Part shown: piece after piece, positions 17,051 through 25,389 of the stretch
How the letters are laid out: each line of letters begins with the position of its first letter
Numbering within the stretch: position 1 is the stretch's first letter
From: WHSW01 sp033856255
GTDB lineage: Bacteria; Actinomycetota; Thermoleophilia; Solirubrobacterales; 70-9
Assembly: GCA_033856255.1 (NCBI GenBank)
Contig: JAWVFH010000044.1
Coordinates: 91,063 to 155,062, forward strand
Direction: 5' to 3'
DNA: 64,000 nt
The notes under the pieces: generated by a model
Told to the model about the DNA's origin: nothing
Seen by the model: only the letters and a program-made list of their open reading frames with translations
Database searches by the model: none
Made by a program: the position numbers and the translations under genes

Positions 17051-18022
17051 ATGGACCCCTCGGTCACAGTCGCCGTCGTCTCGTGGAACACGAGCGACCT
17101 GCTCGCGAACTGCCTCGCGTCGCTGCGCCCCGACCACGACCGCGGCGTCGCCGACGTCTGGGTGATCGACAACGCGTCCGACGACGGCTCGCCGGCGATG
17201 GTTCGCGAGCGCTTCGGTTGGGTCTCGCTGATCGAGTCGGAGCGGAACCTGGGCTTCGGCCCGGCGGTCAACGAGGTCGCGCGGCGCGCCCGCGCGCCGT
17301 GGATCGCGCCCGCCAACTCGGACATCGAGCTCACTCCCGGGGCCCTGGACGCGCTGCTGGCGGCCGGCGCGCGCGACCCGGACGCGGCCGTGATCGCGCC
17401 GCGCCTGATGCTCCCGGACGGGACGACCCAGCACTCGGTCCAGTGCTTCCCGTCGGTCGCCTCGACCGCGCTTGGCAACCTCGGGGTCGAACGCTGGTCT
17501 CCGCGGCTCGCCGACCGGCTCTGCCTGATGGGGTCGTGGGACGCCGAGCGGGCGCGGCGGGTGGACTGGGCCCACGGCGCCTTCCTCATCGTTCGGCGTT
17601 CGGCGTTCGACGCGATCGGCGGCTTCGAGGACGAGCGCTGGATGTACGGGGAGGACGTCGACCTCTCCTGGCGGCTGGCGCGGCGGGGCGGCGCGACCCG
17701 CTACGAGCCGGCCGCGCGCGTCCATCACCGCGTCAGCGGCTCGACCGAGCGGGCCTGGGGGGACGAGCGCAAGGTTCGCGAGATGGTCGCCACCTACGGC
17801 TGGCTCGAGAGCCGCCGAGGCTCAGTTACGACCCGTGCGATCGCGGTGCTCAATGTCGCCGGGCTCGGGCTGCGGGCGTTCGCCCTCGGCGTGGTCGCGC
17901 GCCTGACCGGGTCGGAGCGCGCGCGCGCCGAGCGCAAGCGACTGCGGTGGCACCTGCGCCTGCACAAGCTCGGGTTGCGGCGCCAACGCGAGCCCACAGC
18001 CGCGATCATGGCGGACCAATGA
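17051..18022 (+). CDS. Glycosyltransferase family 2 (rhamnosyltransferase-like)
   Basis: 323 residues. VTVAVVSWNTSDLLANCLAS and VIDNASDDGS are typical of the WcaE/rhamnosyltransferase subgroup, as are LGFGPAVNEVARRA and ANSDIELTPGAL, where most members read NPD. The late block GGFEDERWMYGEDVDLSWRL holds the catalytic acidic residues (about 190-210). First of three genes joined by ATGA overlaps with an acyltransferase and a methyltransferase, so the added sugar may be acylated and methylated by its neighbours. Confidence 0.88.
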   Translation: MDPSVTVAVVSWNTSDLLANCLASLRPDHDRGVADVWVIDNASDDGSPAMVRERFGWVSLIESERNLGFGPAVNEVARRARAPWIAPANSDIELTPGALDALLAAGARDPDAAVIAPRLMLPDGTTQHSVQCFPSVASTALGNLGVERWSPRLADRLCLMGSWDAERARRVDWAHGAFLIVRRSAFDAIGGFEDERWMYGEDVDLSWRLARRGGATRYEPAARVHHRVSGSTERAWGDERKVREMVATYGWLESRRGSVTTRAIAVLNVAGLGLRAFALGVVARLTGSERARAERKRLRWHLRLHKLGLRRQREPTAAIMADQ

Positions 18023-18675
18023 GCAGCGACGAGCAGAAGCGATCGCCGATCGCCCGCGTGCGCGGGTTCCTGACCTACCTGCCGGCCAAGCTCGGCTACG
18101 GGATCGGCCCGAAGGCGATGTCCGCGCTGCGCAAGCGCTGGGTCCTGCTCCGCCACCCCCACGCGACGATCTCGTTCGGCCGGCACACCTACGTCGGCCC
18201 GGGCTTCAGCCTCCACATGCCGGGGCCGGGGACCTTCGAGGTCGGCGACCGCGTTGAGTTCCGGCGCCGCTTCCGCGCTGAGGTGACCGGCCCGGGCCGG
18301 ATCACGATCGGCGACGACGTCCGCTTCACGTACGACGTCGTCGTCCAGTGCTCGACCTCGATCGAGTTCGGCGACCGGGCGGTGATCGCCCAGGGCGTGA
18401 TGGTGGTGGACGGCAGCCATCGCTTTCGCGACTCCGAGACGCCGATGCTCGACCAGGGCTATGAGTACAAGCCGCTTCGGGTCGGCGCCGACGCGACCGT
18501 GATGTCGAAGTGCACCGTCTTCTCCGACGTCGGCGAGCGGGCCTTCGTCGGCGCCAACTCGGTGGTCTCGCGGCCGGTGCCGGCACACACCCTTGCGGTC
18601 GGATCGCCGGCACGCCCGATCGACTACTTCGGACCGCCCGGCTCGGAGCCCGAAGAGCTGCGCGTGGAGCAATGA
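18019..18675 (+). CDS. Left-handed beta-helix (hexapeptide) acyltransferase
   Basis: 218 residues. Repeating hexapeptide turns run from about residue 50 to 200, for example GRITIGDDVRFTYDVV, IEFGDRAVIAQGVMV, VSRPVPAHTLAVGSPARP. This is the WbbJ/maltose-acetyltransferase-like fold that transfers acetyl or another acyl group from CoA to a sugar. ATG 18019 overlaps the GT2 stop, and its own stop overlaps the next ATG, so production is coupled. The longer open frame from 17083 runs out of frame through the GT2 gene and is not real. Confidence 0.85.
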   Translation: MSSDEQKRSPIARVRGFLTYLPAKLGYGIGPKAMSALRKRWVLLRHPHATISFGRHTYVGPGFSLHMPGPGTFEVGDRVEFRRRFRAEVTGPGRITIGDDVRFTYDVVVQCSTSIEFGDRAVIAQGVMVVDGSHRFRDSETPMLDQGYEYKPLRVGADATVMSKCTVFSDVGERAFVGANSVVSRPVPAHTLAVGSPARPIDYFGPPGSEPEELRVEQ

Positions 18676-19406
18676 TCGCGACCGACGCCGGCGCCGAGCT
18701 CGCTGACCTGAAGGCGTACCTGGGCGACTCCTACGACGAGCGGCGTCTCGAGCGCAGCCAGGCCGAGGTCGACTCGGAGCTCGAGCGGCTCGGTAGCGAG
18801 GAGCGGCTTTACCGCGAGTCCGAGGCATACCTGTACGACCTGACGATGTTCGCGATGAGCGCAACCAAGGACCCCTATCTCGCCGACCTCGAGCGGGTCG
18901 TCCCGCCCCCGGCGCGGCTCCTCGACTACGGCTGCGGGATCGGCAGCGACGGACTGCGGCTGATCAATGCCGGCTACTCGGTCGCCTTCGCCGACTTCGA
19001 CAACCCGAGCGTCGAGTACCTGCGCTGGCGGCTCGAGCGCCGCGGGCTGGTGGCCGACGTCTACGACCTCGATCACGACGAGATCCCGCCCGGCTTCGAC
19101 CTCGCCTATTCGTTCGACGTCCTCGAGCACGTCGACGATCCGTTCGACCTGCTGGCAAAGATGGAGGCGGTCGCCGACCGCGTGCTCGTCAACGTGCTCG
19201 AGACCGACGAGACCGAGACGCCGCTGCATCGCAGCCCGCCGGTCGACGAGCTGCTGCGCTACGCGACCGGGCGCAAGCTGCTGCGTTACGGGATCTACCA
19301 CGGTCGCTCGCACCTGCTGCTCTACGGCAGCGCGCCGAGTCGCGGGGTCGCCAGCCTCGTCTCGCGCGGCCGGCTGGCGCTCGGACGCCGGCGCACCGAG
19401 CCCTAG
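18672..19406 (+). CDS. Class I SAM-dependent methyltransferase
   Basis: 244 residues. Motif I RLLDYGCGIGSDGL is at about 81-94, FADFDNPSVEYLRWRL is motif II, and LAYSFDVLEHVDDPFDLL is motif III. A charged N-terminal helix (about 1-60) precedes the fold. ATG overlaps the acyltransferase stop as ATGA. Last gene of a GT2/acyltransferase/methyltransferase trio; its TAG shares CTAG with the convergent GT2. Confidence 0.83.
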   Translation: MIATDAGAELADLKAYLGDSYDERRLERSQAEVDSELERLGSEERLYRESEAYLYDLTMFAMSATKDPYLADLERVVPPPARLLDYGCGIGSDGLRLINAGYSVAFADFDNPSVEYLRWRLERRGLVADVYDLDHDEIPPGFDLAYSFDVLEHVDDPFDLLAKMEAVADRVLVNVLETDETETPLHRSPPVDELLRYATGRKLLRYGIYHGRSHLLLYGSAPSRGVASLVSRGRLALGRRRTEP

Positions 19407-20317
19407 CCCCCGGACTCCTCCCAGGCGCCGAGGAAGTCGGGCGCCAGCTGCTGGCCGAAGTAGGCGTCGGCGCTCTCCCAGACCTTGCGGCCGATCAGCG
19501 GGGTGCTGCGCGGAACCCAGGCGGCGAGCTGCGCCGCCCGGCCGCGGGCGGGCGGCAGCCGCATCACCGCCTCGAACCGCTCGGCGAAGTAGGGATCGGC
19601 GTCCGGGTGTTTGGCGAGGAACTGGCGCTCGGCCCGTGCGACCACCCGCATCCGGCGCCGCCAGCCCTCGATCGTCGTCTCGTGCAGGTGCTCGACCCGC
19701 GCGCTCGGGTTGTAGATCACGCGGAAGCCGGCCTCGTCGTGAAGCCGTTTCGCGAGCTCGAGCTCCTCGTACCCGAACCGGAACTCCTCGTCGAAGCCGC
19801 CGACCCGCTGCAGCCGCTCGGTCTTCAGTGATCCGTTGGCGGCGTAGAAGTGCCACCAGCCCGCCTCGCGGCCGCGGATCGACGGGTAGTCGAACTGCAT
19901 CCCGTGCTCGAGCCAGCGCATGAACGCGGTCGTGCGCAGCTGCCGGGCCCAGCCGACGTATCCGAGTACCGCCGTCTCGGGATCCGGGTTCTGGCGGTGC
20001 CAGGCGAGGTGCTCGCGGACCAGGGTCCGCTCCGGGAGCATGTCGTCGCCGATGAACAGGATCAGGCCGGCGCCGGCGGCGCGCCAGCCGGCGTTGCGGG
20101 TCGCCGAGACGCCGGGGACCGAGGCGACCACGTGCGTCGTCGGGTAGGGCCGCTCGCCGATGGCCGTCCGGACCGCGTCGGGGTCCGACTCGGCGGCGTC
20201 GGAGGCCACGACGACCTCGAACCGCCCCGCGCCCTCCTGGCGCTCGAGCCGATCGAGCGTCTCGGCCAGAATCCGCGGCCGGTCGAGGGTCGCGATCACG
20301 ACGCTGAGCTCGCTCAT
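19403..20317 (-). CDS. Glycosyltransferase family 2
   Basis: 304 residues. SVVIATLDRPRILAETLDRL start, SATRNAG, metal site FIGDDMLPE at about 89-96, and GGFDEEFRFGYEELELAKRL for the catalytic region. ATG 20317 overlaps the stop of the membrane acyltransferase gene upstream on the same strand (ATGA), so the two are coupled. The 11 extra residues to 20350 are unlikely to be translated. Confidence 0.88.
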   Translation of the reverse strand: MSELSVVIATLDRPRILAETLDRLERQEGAGRFEVVVASDAAESDPDAVRTAIGERPYPTTHVVASVPGVSATRNAGWRAAGAGLILFIGDDMLPERTLVREHLAWHRQNPDPETAVLGYVGWARQLRTTAFMRWLEHGMQFDYPSIRGREAGWWHFYAANGSLKTERLQRVGGFDEEFRFGYEELELAKRLHDEAGFRVIYNPSARVEHLHETTIEGWRRRMRVVARAERQFLAKHPDADPYFAERFEAVMRLPPARGRAAQLAAWVPRSTPLIGRKVWESADAYFGQQLAPDFLGAWEESGG

Positions 20318-21429
20318 CGCTCCTCCTGCGCGGCGGCGGACTCGCTCCACTGGCGGCGCAGGCCGAGGAACGGCCGCTCGATCACCCGGTAGCTGAGCAG
20401 CGCGGCCGCGATCGACGCCGGCACCGCGACCAGGGCGAGCTCAGCGGGGGTTGGGTTCCCGAGCGCGTGGTTGAGCGTCCGGGTGATCGGCAGGTGCCAG
20501 AGATAGAGGCTGTAGGAGGCGACCCCGATCGCCACCAGCGGCCGCGCGTCGAGCACGCGCAGCAGCGGACCGTCGCCGGGCGCCAGCACGCAGGCGCCGA
20601 TCGCCAGAAACGAGGCCGCGCAGATCAGCAGGTCGAGGTGATAGCTGATCAGCAGGACCGGGAGCCAGACGGCGAGCGAGATCGCGAACCACAACTGCGC
20701 GTTCGACCACCAACCGGTCGGGATGCTCGCGCCCCGCCGCTCCCAGGTCACCCGGGCGAGCGCGAGCAGCATCCCCGGTACGAAGAACACGAAGGTCGCG
20801 AGCAGGTTGAAGCGCCAGATCGGTTCGGCCGGGTGACCCTCGTAGACGTTCAGCACTCGGCACAGGAACGAGAGGGCGCCGAGCGCCACGAGGATCGCGG
20901 CGGCGCGGGAAATCGACCCGCGCGAGACGCGGGCGACCGCATAGACGAGCAGCGGCAGCAGCGCGTAGAACATCACCTCGACGGCCAGCGACCAGGCTAC
21001 GTCGACGTACTGGCCCGCGGTCAGGTTCGAGGTCGTCTCGGTGAAGGTCAGAAAGCGCGCCCAGACGCCGGCCGTGACGTGGTCGGCGAACAGCAGCACG
21101 GTGATCACGACGACGTAGTAGAGGGGGAGGATCCGCAGCGCGCGGTTGGCCGCGTAGCGCTTCAGATCGATCGGGTCAGCGTCGCCGAAGTAGCGCTGGG
21201 CAAAGGGCCAGAACAGCAGATAGCCGGTCAGCCCGAAGAAGAAGTAGACCCCGAGCCCGCCGCCGAACAGCACCCGGTAGATCACCCCGTCGTCGTTGCT
21301 GCTGCCGGCGACCAGGACGATGTGGCCGGCGAGGACCCCGAGCGCGGCGATCGCACGCAGCGACTCGATCCGGGTAAAGCGGCGCTCCCCGGCTTGCGAG
21401 ACTGTGCGACCCGAGCCCGCCCCACCCAT
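20314..21429 (-). CDS. Membrane acyltransferase 3 family (OafA-like)
   Basis: 371 residues with about ten hydrophobic helices. The conserved N-terminal pattern RIESLRAIAALGVLAGH carries the catalytic His (about 36) and Arg; FFGLTGYLLFWPF and WHLPITRTL are also characteristic. Such proteins transfer acetyl groups from the cytoplasm to exported or lipid-linked glycans. ATG 21429 is chosen because residues upstream in the open frame are Arg-rich and atypical. It is the second predicted sugar acylation enzyme in the region, after the soluble one at 18019. Confidence 0.86.
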   Translation of the reverse strand: MGGAGSGRTVSQAGERRFTRIESLRAIAALGVLAGHIVLVAGSSNDDGVIYRVLFGGGLGVYFFFGLTGYLLFWPFAQRYFGDADPIDLKRYAANRALRILPLYYVVVITVLLFADHVTAGVWARFLTFTETTSNLTAGQYVDVAWSLAVEVMFYALLPLLVYAVARVSRGSISRAAAILVALGALSFLCRVLNVYEGHPAEPIWRFNLLATFVFFVPGMLLALARVTWERRGASIPTGWWSNAQLWFAISLAVWLPVLLISYHLDLLICAASFLAIGACVLAPGDGPLLRVLDARPLVAIGVASYSLYLWHLPITRTLNHALGNPTPAELALVAVPASIAAALLSYRVIERPFLGLRRQWSESAAAQEER

Positions 21430-21505
21430 AGGCGAGGATGCTCTCAGGTTTCGCCGGCCCCGGCGCCGGCGAACGTTCGGGCCCCAACTGCGATCCTCCC
21501 GCGGC

Positions 21506-22477
21506 ATGAACGTCCCCGACGTCAGCGTCGTCGTGCCCTCTCACGGCCGAGCCCTGCGCCTGTGGTGGCTGCTCAACGCGCTCGAGGAGCAGACGCTGGA
21601 GCCGAAGCGCTTCGAGGTCGTCGTCGTCCACGACTACGACGACGCGGGCTTTCTGGGCCGGCTCGGCGAGCATCCGCTGGCCGTCGCGGGTTTGCTGCGC
21701 GAGTTGCGCATCGAGCCGGGCACGGGGAGTCCGTCGCGGCAGCGCAACATCGGTTGGCGGGAGGCGCGGGCGCCGCTGATCGCGTTCACCGACGACGACT
21801 GCCGCCCTGAACCCGGCTGGCTGCGGGCCCTGCTCGATGCGGCAGCTGCGTCGCCGGGAGCGATCGTTCAGGGGGCGACTCGGGCGGACCCGCTGGAGAA
21901 GGCGCTGTTCGCCGCCCCGCACTACAGGTCGCTTCACGTCGACCCGCCCAACCTCTACGCGCAGACCTGCAACATCGCCTACCCGCGGACCCTGCTCGAC
22001 CTGGTCGGGGGGTTCGACGAGGCGATGCCCGCGCCGGCCGGGGAGGACACCGACCTGGCCTTGCGCGCCAAGGAGGCCGGCGGAGAGCAGGTCGGCGCGC
22101 CGGAGGCGGTCGTCTTTCACGCGGTCGAGGCGTTCACGCTCCCCGAGGCGGTGCGGCTGAACCTCAAGTGGCAGCACCTCGCCTACGTCTTTCGCAAGCA
22201 CCCGCAGCTTCGAGACGAGCTGGTCATGGGCGTGTTCTGGCGCAGGTCCCACGCCGAGCTCGCGCTCGCGCTCACGGGCCTGGCGCTGGCGCGACGGTCG
22301 CCGTTGGGCGCGCTGCTCGCCGCTCCCTACGTCGTCCGGGCGCTCAACCGGCGGGGCCGGCGCCGGCGCTCGCGGGTTGTCAGCGCGGTCGAGCTTCCCG
22401 GGCAGGTCGTGGTGGACTTCGCGGAACTGCTGACGATGATCCGCGGCAGCCTGCGCTACGGCACCCCGGTCCTGTGA
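21506..22477 (+). CDS. Glycosyltransferase family 2
   Basis: 323 residues. VSVVVPSHGRALRLWWLLNA start, GSPSRQRNIGW, metal site FTDDDCRPEP at about 94-103, and GGFDEAMPAPAGEDTDLALR for the catalytic region. A C-terminal hydrophobic region near 255-275 may bind the membrane. ATG 21506 gives the standard family N-terminus. The stop overlaps the following GT4 start as GTGA. Confidence 0.88.
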   Translation: MNVPDVSVVVPSHGRALRLWWLLNALEEQTLEPKRFEVVVVHDYDDAGFLGRLGEHPLAVAGLLRELRIEPGTGSPSRQRNIGWREARAPLIAFTDDDCRPEPGWLRALLDAAAASPGAIVQGATRADPLEKALFAAPHYRSLHVDPPNLYAQTCNIAYPRTLLDLVGGFDEAMPAPAGEDTDLALRAKEAGGEQVGAPEAVVFHAVEAFTLPEAVRLNLKWQHLAYVFRKHPQLRDELVMGVFWRRSHAELALALTGLALARRSPLGALLAAPYVVRALNRRGRRRRSRVVSAVELPGQVVVDFAELLTMIRGSLRYGTPVL

Positions 22478-23583
22478 ACCCGGCGCGGCCGCTGCGACCG
22501 GCCCTGCTCAACTTCGCCTACTGGCCGGAGGTCCGGCGGGGAAACGAACGCCTCGTGCACGACCTCGGCACTGAGCTCGCGCGGCGTGGGGGCTCGCCCT
22601 CGATCCTCACCAGCCACCCTGGCCCGAGCGCGCGCACGGTCGAGGACGGGGTCGAGGTGATCCGCCGCCGGCGCCCGCCCGAGTCGCCGCTGCGGCTGCG
22701 CAAGATCCAGCCGAATCTCACCCACGTGCCCCTCTCCTACGGCGAGCTGTGTCGCGGAGACTTCGACCTCGCCCACTCCTTCTTTCCCACCGACGCGCTC
22801 GCCGGCACGCGCTGGGGCGCCGCCACCGGCCGGCCGGCGCTGTTCACGATCACCGGGATCATGGGCCGGGAGAACGTCGCCAACCTGCGCTTTCGCAAGC
22901 GCATCCTGGAAGCGGCCACGACCCGGTCGGACGCTGTGGTGACGATCAGCCGGGCCGCTGGCGACGCGGTCTGGCGATGGTTGGCGATCGAGCCGCGGGT
23001 GATCTACCCGGGCGTCGATCTCTCGCATTTCGTGCCCCGCGAACGCGCCGAGCGGCCGACGATCGCCTGCGCGAGCGACCCGGGCGACAAGCGCAAGCGG
23101 GTCGACCTGCTCGTCCGCGCCTTCTCGCTCGTCCGCGGAGAGCGCCCGGAGGCCGAGCTGTTGTTGATGCGCCCGTCCGATCCCGCCCTGGCGCGCGAGC
23201 TGGAGGGGAAGGATGGGGTCAGGCTGTTGGCGGCGGACGCCGACACGGCACCGGAGATGCTGGCAACGGCGTGGGTCTCTGCCCTCTGTTCCCTGCGGGA
23301 GGCGTTCGGGCTGGTGCTGGTCGAGTCGCTGGCCTGCGGCACGCCGGTGGTCGCTGCCCGCGACGGCGCGCTGCCCGAGATCGTCGACCGTCCCGAGGTG
23401 GGCACCCTCTTCGATGGCGACGACGATCGGCAGGTGGCAGCAGCCCTGCTGGAGGCGCTCGAGCTCGCCGGGGACGCCTCGACGGCGGACGCCTGTCGCG
23501 AGCGAGCCGGGGACTTCAGCTCCGAGGCGACCGCTGCCGCGCACGAGAACCTCTACCGCGAGTTGATCGCGGACGCGGACTAG
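22474..23583 (+). CDS. Glycosyltransferase family 4
   Basis: 369 residues. The N-terminal domain has LLNFAYWPEVRRGNERLVHD, and the nucleotide-sugar site is EAFGLVLVESLACGTPVVAA near 275-295. GTG 22474 overlaps the GT2 stop. Its TAG forms the CTAG shared with the convergent GT4 at 23580. Probably adds the sugar after the one placed by the coupled GT2. Confidence 0.88.
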   Translation: MNPARPLRPALLNFAYWPEVRRGNERLVHDLGTELARRGGSPSILTSHPGPSARTVEDGVEVIRRRRPPESPLRLRKIQPNLTHVPLSYGELCRGDFDLAHSFFPTDALAGTRWGAATGRPALFTITGIMGRENVANLRFRKRILEAATTRSDAVVTISRAAGDAVWRWLAIEPRVIYPGVDLSHFVPRERAERPTIACASDPGDKRKRVDLLVRAFSLVRGERPEAELLLMRPSDPALARELEGKDGVRLLAADADTAPEMLATAWVSALCSLREAFGLVLVESLACGTPVVAARDGALPEIVDRPEVGTLFDGDDDRQVAAALLEALELAGDASTADACRERAGDFSSEATAAAHENLYRELIADAD

Positions 23584-24743
23584 GAGGAGATCAGCTCCGC
23601 CAGGCGGGCGGTCTCCCGGCTCAGGTTGCAGTGTTCGACCACGTGGGCCCGCGCCGCTCGCCCCATCCGCTCGCGGCGTTCGGCCGGCAGGTCGAGCAGC
23701 TCGCCGATCGCCCGCCCCAGCGCGGTGGGGTCACCGGGCGGGACCAGCCTGCCGAACTCCGGCCGCACCAGCTCCGGCAGGCCGACCTCGTCGCTGGCGA
23801 CGACGGGGATCTCCATCGACATCGCCTCCTTGACGACCACGGGCATCGAATCGCGGTCGCCGTTGGCGGCGATGATCGCCGGCATCGCCAGCACGTCGGC
23901 CCGCCCGAGGACCTCTCGAACCCCGGCGGGCGCGAGGCCGCCGGCGAGCTGGACCCGGTGGGCGAGGCCGAGTCGGTCCACCTGCGCGCTCAGCGAATCT
24001 CGCAGCGGCCCCTCGCCGACGATTGTCAGGCGCTCGACCGGGCGCTCGCGCTCGAGCTCGGCGACCGCCTCGATCAGATGCGCGAAGCCCTTCTTCTCGA
24101 CCAGGCGCCCGACCGCCACCACGTGCCTGCCGCCCGGATAGGGGGTCGAGCGCCGGAAGGCGTCCGGGTCGACGCCCATCACGATCACGTGGATGCGCTC
24201 GCCGGCCTCCGCGCCGACGAGGGAGCGCAGATGCCGGCGGTTGTACTCGCAGCCGGTGGTCACGAACGTGGCCCGCTCGAGCTTCTCGCGCAGGTTGGTG
24301 GGCGTTTCGAAGATCTCGTAGGCGTGGGCCGTGACGCTGAACGGGATCGCCAGGATCCGCGAGAGGCGCATCGCGTCGAGGGCCGCGCCCGCCGCGAAGT
24401 GCACATGCATGTGGGAGACCCCGGCGACGCGCAGGCGCCTCGCCCGCAGGCCGAGAGCGCGCAGGCGGCGCACGGGCTCCTCGGCGGCCCAGCGGCGCTG
24501 CGCCGCCCAGTCGCCGCGCACGGCGAGCGGATGGCGCACGGCGAGGCGGAGCAGCGCGCCGGGCTTGCGCGCCAGCGGGTCGTCCTCCAGGTAGGCCACG
24601 GGATGGCTGGACCCGGCTGCGCCCCGCTCGCGAGCGTTCGCCTCGATCACCACGCGATGGCCGAGCCGTGCCAGCTCGTCGATCTCGTTGACGACGAACG
24701 TCTCCGACGGAACCGGGAATCGATCCGTGAGCACCGCGAGCAT
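23580..24743 (-). CDS. Glycosyltransferase family 4
   Basis: 387 residues. N-terminal LAVLTDRFPVPSETFVVNEI resembles the 102 gene and colanic-acid-type GT4s. HMHVHFAAGAALDAMRL, FSVTAHAYEIFETP, AVGRLVEKKGFAHLIEAV (about 205-222) and DSMPVVVKEAMSMEIPVVAS (near 298) complete the family pattern. ATG 24743 is chosen; the open frame to 25538 is antisense to the GGDEF gene. Confidence 0.9.
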   Translation of the reverse strand: MLAVLTDRFPVPSETFVVNEIDELARLGHRVVIEANARERGAAGSSHPVAYLEDDPLARKPGALLRLAVRHPLAVRGDWAAQRRWAAEEPVRRLRALGLRARRLRVAGVSHMHVHFAAGAALDAMRLSRILAIPFSVTAHAYEIFETPTNLREKLERATFVTTGCEYNRRHLRSLVGAEAGERIHVIVMGVDPDAFRRSTPYPGGRHVVAVGRLVEKKGFAHLIEAVAELERERPVERLTIVGEGPLRDSLSAQVDRLGLAHRVQLAGGLAPAGVREVLGRADVLAMPAIIAANGDRDSMPVVVKEAMSMEIPVVASDEVGLPELVRPEFGRLVPPGDPTALGRAIGELLDLPAERRERMGRAARAHVVEHCNLSRETARLAELISS

Positions 24744-24843
24744 GCTGGGGAAGTATTCCCGGCCTCGCTGCCATGGTCGCGAAGGTCGGCCAAACAGCGC
24801 CTCACCGCTCAAGCCTCCGTCCTCAAAACCCGATGAGTCACGC

Positions 24844-25371
24844 ATGGAGTTAGACGTCGAGAGTTCCGACCTGGACGCCCTCACCGGTCTCAGCAACCGT
24901 CGCCGGTTCTTCGAGCTCGCGGCGGCGGCGTTCGAGCACGCGCGCGCGACCGGCGCCGAGTGCACCGCGGTACTGATCGACCTCGATCGTCTCGACTTCG
25001 TCAACGACACCTTCGGCCACCACACCGGTACCGAGCTGATCCGCGAGACCGGCGCCGCGCTGGGGGAGATCGCGTCGCCGGGTGACGTCCTCGGCCGGAT
25101 CGGCGGCGACGAGTTCGCGCTCCTGCGGGTCGGCGCGGCCACGTCGAAGGAGGAGCTCTGGTGGCAGATCTCGACAGCCGCGAAGCACGGCAGCGGCGCC
25201 AACAAGCCGTTCGCCCTCGGCGTCAGCGTCGGGGTCGCGGTCGCGCGCGCCGACGAGGTCGCCTCGTTCGACAGCCTGATGGCGCTCGCCGACGACTCGA
25301 TGTACGAGCACAAGCTCGCCGGCGGCGGCTCCGACGGCCCGCCGCACGCCCGCCGCCGACCGCGCGACTGA
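24844..25371 (+). CDS. Small stand-alone GGDEF domain protein
   Basis: 175 residues, almost nothing but the domain. IGGDEF is intact (87-91), as are LIDLDRLDFVND with metal-binding Asp46 and LADDSMYEHK. Two changes are visible. The GHxxGD signature reads GHHTGT, so the Asp that contacts guanine in typical cyclases is Thr63. The inhibitory RxxD site five residues before GGDEF reads SPGD, so its Arg is lost. It may be a weak diguanylate cyclase without product inhibition, or a GTP/c-di-GMP-binding protein. No sensor domain or membrane segment. It lies just before the secreted matrix-type genes, which c-di-GMP often regulates. Confidence 0.85.
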   Translation: MELDVESSDLDALTGLSNRRRFFELAAAAFEHARATGAECTAVLIDLDRLDFVNDTFGHHTGTELIRETGAALGEIASPGDVLGRIGGDEFALLRVGAATSKEELWWQISTAAKHGSGANKPFALGVSVGVAVARADEVASFDSLMALADDSMYEHKLAGGGSDGPPHARRRPRD

Positions 25372-25389
25372 CACAAGAAGGGGGTTGTG

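Noticed and set aside
22749..24836. 695-codon open frame over two GT4 genes
   Set aside because: Shadow of the GT4 genes at 22474 and 23580; no domain-like composition.
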